Source of the DNA: Acidobacteriaceae bacterium UBA1795
GTDB lineage: Bacteria > Acidobacteriota > Terriglobia > Terriglobales > Acidobacteriaceae
Assembly (NCBI GenBank): GCA_002314435.1
Contig: DCFV01000100.1
Coordinates: 1-6,729, forward strand
Direction of reading: 5' to 3'
Length of the DNA: 6,729 bases
Shown: positions 5,623 through 6,729 of the stretch, piece after piece
Layout of the letters: the number at the start of each line of letters is the position of its first letter
Position numbering within the stretch: position 1 is the stretch's first letter
Program-made: the position numbers and the translations under genes
The notes under the pieces: generated by a model
What the model saw: the letters and a program-made list of their open reading frames with translations, nothing else
Told to the model about the DNA's origin: nothing
Database searches by the model: none

Positions 5623-6729
5623 TCAGGCCGTGGCGCGCCGCTGGCCCTGCACGCGGATGGAGACGTGCACCAGCGAGAGCGCCGCTGGAGTAACGCCGGG
5701 AATGCGGCTGGCCTGGCCGATGGTGCCGGGACGCACGCGTTCTAGCGTCTCCCTCATCTCCCGCGACAAGCCGCTGATCGTGCTGTACTCCAGCCACTCC
5801 GGAATTGCCACAGCCTCGGCCGCCTTGAGCTTTTCGATCGACTTGCGCTGCTGGTCAAGATACCCGGCAAACTTGATCTCGGTCTCGACGGCGCGTGCCT
5901 CGTTGCGCAGTGCCCGCCGGACTAACGCATCCTGCGGGTCCGCCACGGAAAACCGCGCCAGTTGCGGATCGGCAGCGAGCGTCTCGCCAAGCACGTTGAG
6001 CACTGGCTCAATCGTCACTTCCGGCCGTTTGAGCAACTGCGCCCAGGTCTGCCCCGCCGTCGCGGTAAGCTCCCCAAAGCCCGCCAAACGCAGTGCCTCT
6101 GCATCCGCCTTGCCCGTGGTCAGCAGTTGCTCCAGCGCAGCCATGCGCGCCTGCTTTTGCTCGTACTCGGCCCATGCCTCGTCGCCGATCAGGCCGAGGC
6201 GCCGGCCATGCGGCGTCAGGCGGCGGTCGGCGTTGTCGATACGCAGGTGCAGCCGGAACTCGGCGCGCGAGGTGAACATCCGATACGGCTCGTTGGTTCC
6301 CTTCGAGATCAGGTCATCGATCAGGATGCCGGTGTAACCCTCGGTGCGGTCCATGGTGAACGCAGGTTGGCCTTTCAGCCACAGCGCCGCGTTGATGCCG
6401 GCCATGATGCCCTGGCACGCTGCCTCTTCATAGCCACTTGTCCCGTTGATCTGTCCCGCGAGATACAGACCTTCCATCGACTTCACACGCAGCGTGCGAT
6501 CCAGTTCTGTTGCGTCCACGCTGTCGTATTCGATGGCGTAGCCCGGCCGTAGCATCTCCGCGTCTTCAAGGCCGGGGATCGAGTGCACGATCTGCCACTG
6601 AATCTCCATGGGAAGGGACGTGGACATGCCGTTGACGTAGACTTCGTGCGTGTTCAGCCCTTCGGGCTCGAGGAAGAACTGGTGCTGCGTCTTGTCGGGG
6701 AACTTGACGATCTTGTCCTCGATCGACGG
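5623..6729 (-). CDS. mnmG: tRNA uridine-5-carboxymethylaminomethyl(34) synthesis enzyme MnmG, C-terminal part
   Basis: The frame is open from the right edge to the TGA at 5625-5623, giving 368 residues, about the last 60% of a protein of roughly 620. MnmG (GidA) is a cytosolic FAD enzyme that works with MnmE to build the 5-carboxymethylaminomethyl group on wobble uridine of certain tRNAs. Family signatures in order: PSIEDKIVKFPDK at the edge (the conserved Cys expected before it is just outside), HQFFLEPEG, VNGMSTSLP, GYEEAACQGIMAGINAA near the FAD site, DRTEGYTGILIDDL, TSRAEFRLHLRIDNADRRLT, and the C-terminal MnmE/tRNA-binding domain with SREMRETLERVRPGTIGQASRIPGVTPAA. The tail is short and ends RRATA. 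An internal ATG at 6627 is not the start, because conserved MnmG sequence continues upstream. It converges on the NTF2-like gene and is unrelated in function to the electron-transfer block. Confidence 0.97.
   Translation of the reverse strand, partial: PSIEDKIVKFPDKTQHQFFLEPEGLNTHEVYVNGMSTSLPMEIQWQIVHSIPGLEDAEMLRPGYAIEYDSVDATELDRTLRVKSMEGLYLAGQINGTSGYEEAACQGIMAGINAALWLKGQPAFTMDRTEGYTGILIDDLISKGTNEPYRMFTSRAEFRLHLRIDNADRRLTPHGRRLGLIGDEAWAEYEQKQARMAALEQLLTTGKADAEALRLAGFGELTATAGQTWAQLLKRPEVTIEPVLNVLGETLAADPQLARFSVADPQDALVRRALRNEARAVETEIKFAGYLDQQRKSIEKLKAAEAVAIPEWLEYSTISGLSREMRETLERVRPGTIGQASRIPGVTPAALSLVHVSIRVQGQRRATA

Noticed and set aside
4919..5797. Minus-strand reading frame (292 codons) across the NTF2-like gene and the mnmG end
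   Set aside because: It overlaps two genes with clear family signatures, has low-complexity His/Gly/Arg-rich translation and no ribosome site that stands out. It is a GC-driven shadow.
6625..6627. ATG at 6627 as the start of a shortened MnmG-like gene
   Set aside because: The upstream 34 codons to the window edge are open and encode conserved MnmG sequence, so the gene simply continues beyond the window.

Overview
The window is GC-rich bacterial DNA holding six protein genes, two of them cut by the window edges. The best guess for the source is an acidobacterium or a close relative. This rests on the pairing of a DmsE/MtrA-type decaheme cytochrome with a diverged MtrB/PioB-type barrel lacking the Shewanella CXXC motif, beside a Crp/Fnr protein with an N-terminal cysteine cluster. 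That assignment is inference; no rRNA or other phylogenetic marker is present except a partial mnmG.

Left block, minus strand (about 1-3649). In transcription order it holds a secreted ten-heme c-type cytochrome (2666-3649), an outer-membrane beta-barrel of the MtrB/PioB family (325-2655), a probable intrinsic terminator (278-316), and the start of a small secreted class I cytochrome c that runs off the left edge (1-134). The first two genes are 10 bp apart and form a two-gene porin-cytochrome unit. By analogy with MtrAB, the barrel would sheath the decaheme protein and carry electrons across the outer membrane. No outer-surface MtrC/OmcA-type cytochrome is visible.

Middle block (3650-4173). 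A 524-bp divergent intergenic region separates the decaheme operon from a plus-strand Crp/Fnr-family regulator (4174-4926). It contains two near-identical palindromes of the form GTGA-N6-TCAC, at 3829-3844 and 3998-4013, about 169 bp apart centre to centre. The regulator's recognition helix carries the CRP triad R..E...R (R215, E216, R220), which reads GTGA rather than the FNR half-site TTGAT. Its sensor domain instead has an FNR-like cysteine cluster (C25, C28, C37) and lacks the cAMP-binding residues of CRP. The simplest model is a redox- or metal-sensing regulator that controls both itself and the electron-conduit operon. This is the most interesting signal in the window.

Right block. A plus-strand secreted NTF2-like/DUF4440 protein (5024-5596) follows the regulator. 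It converges on the 3' part of mnmG (5623-6729, minus strand, beginning beyond the right edge), a core tRNA-modification gene. No RNA genes, CRISPR arrays, insertion sequences or origins were recognised.
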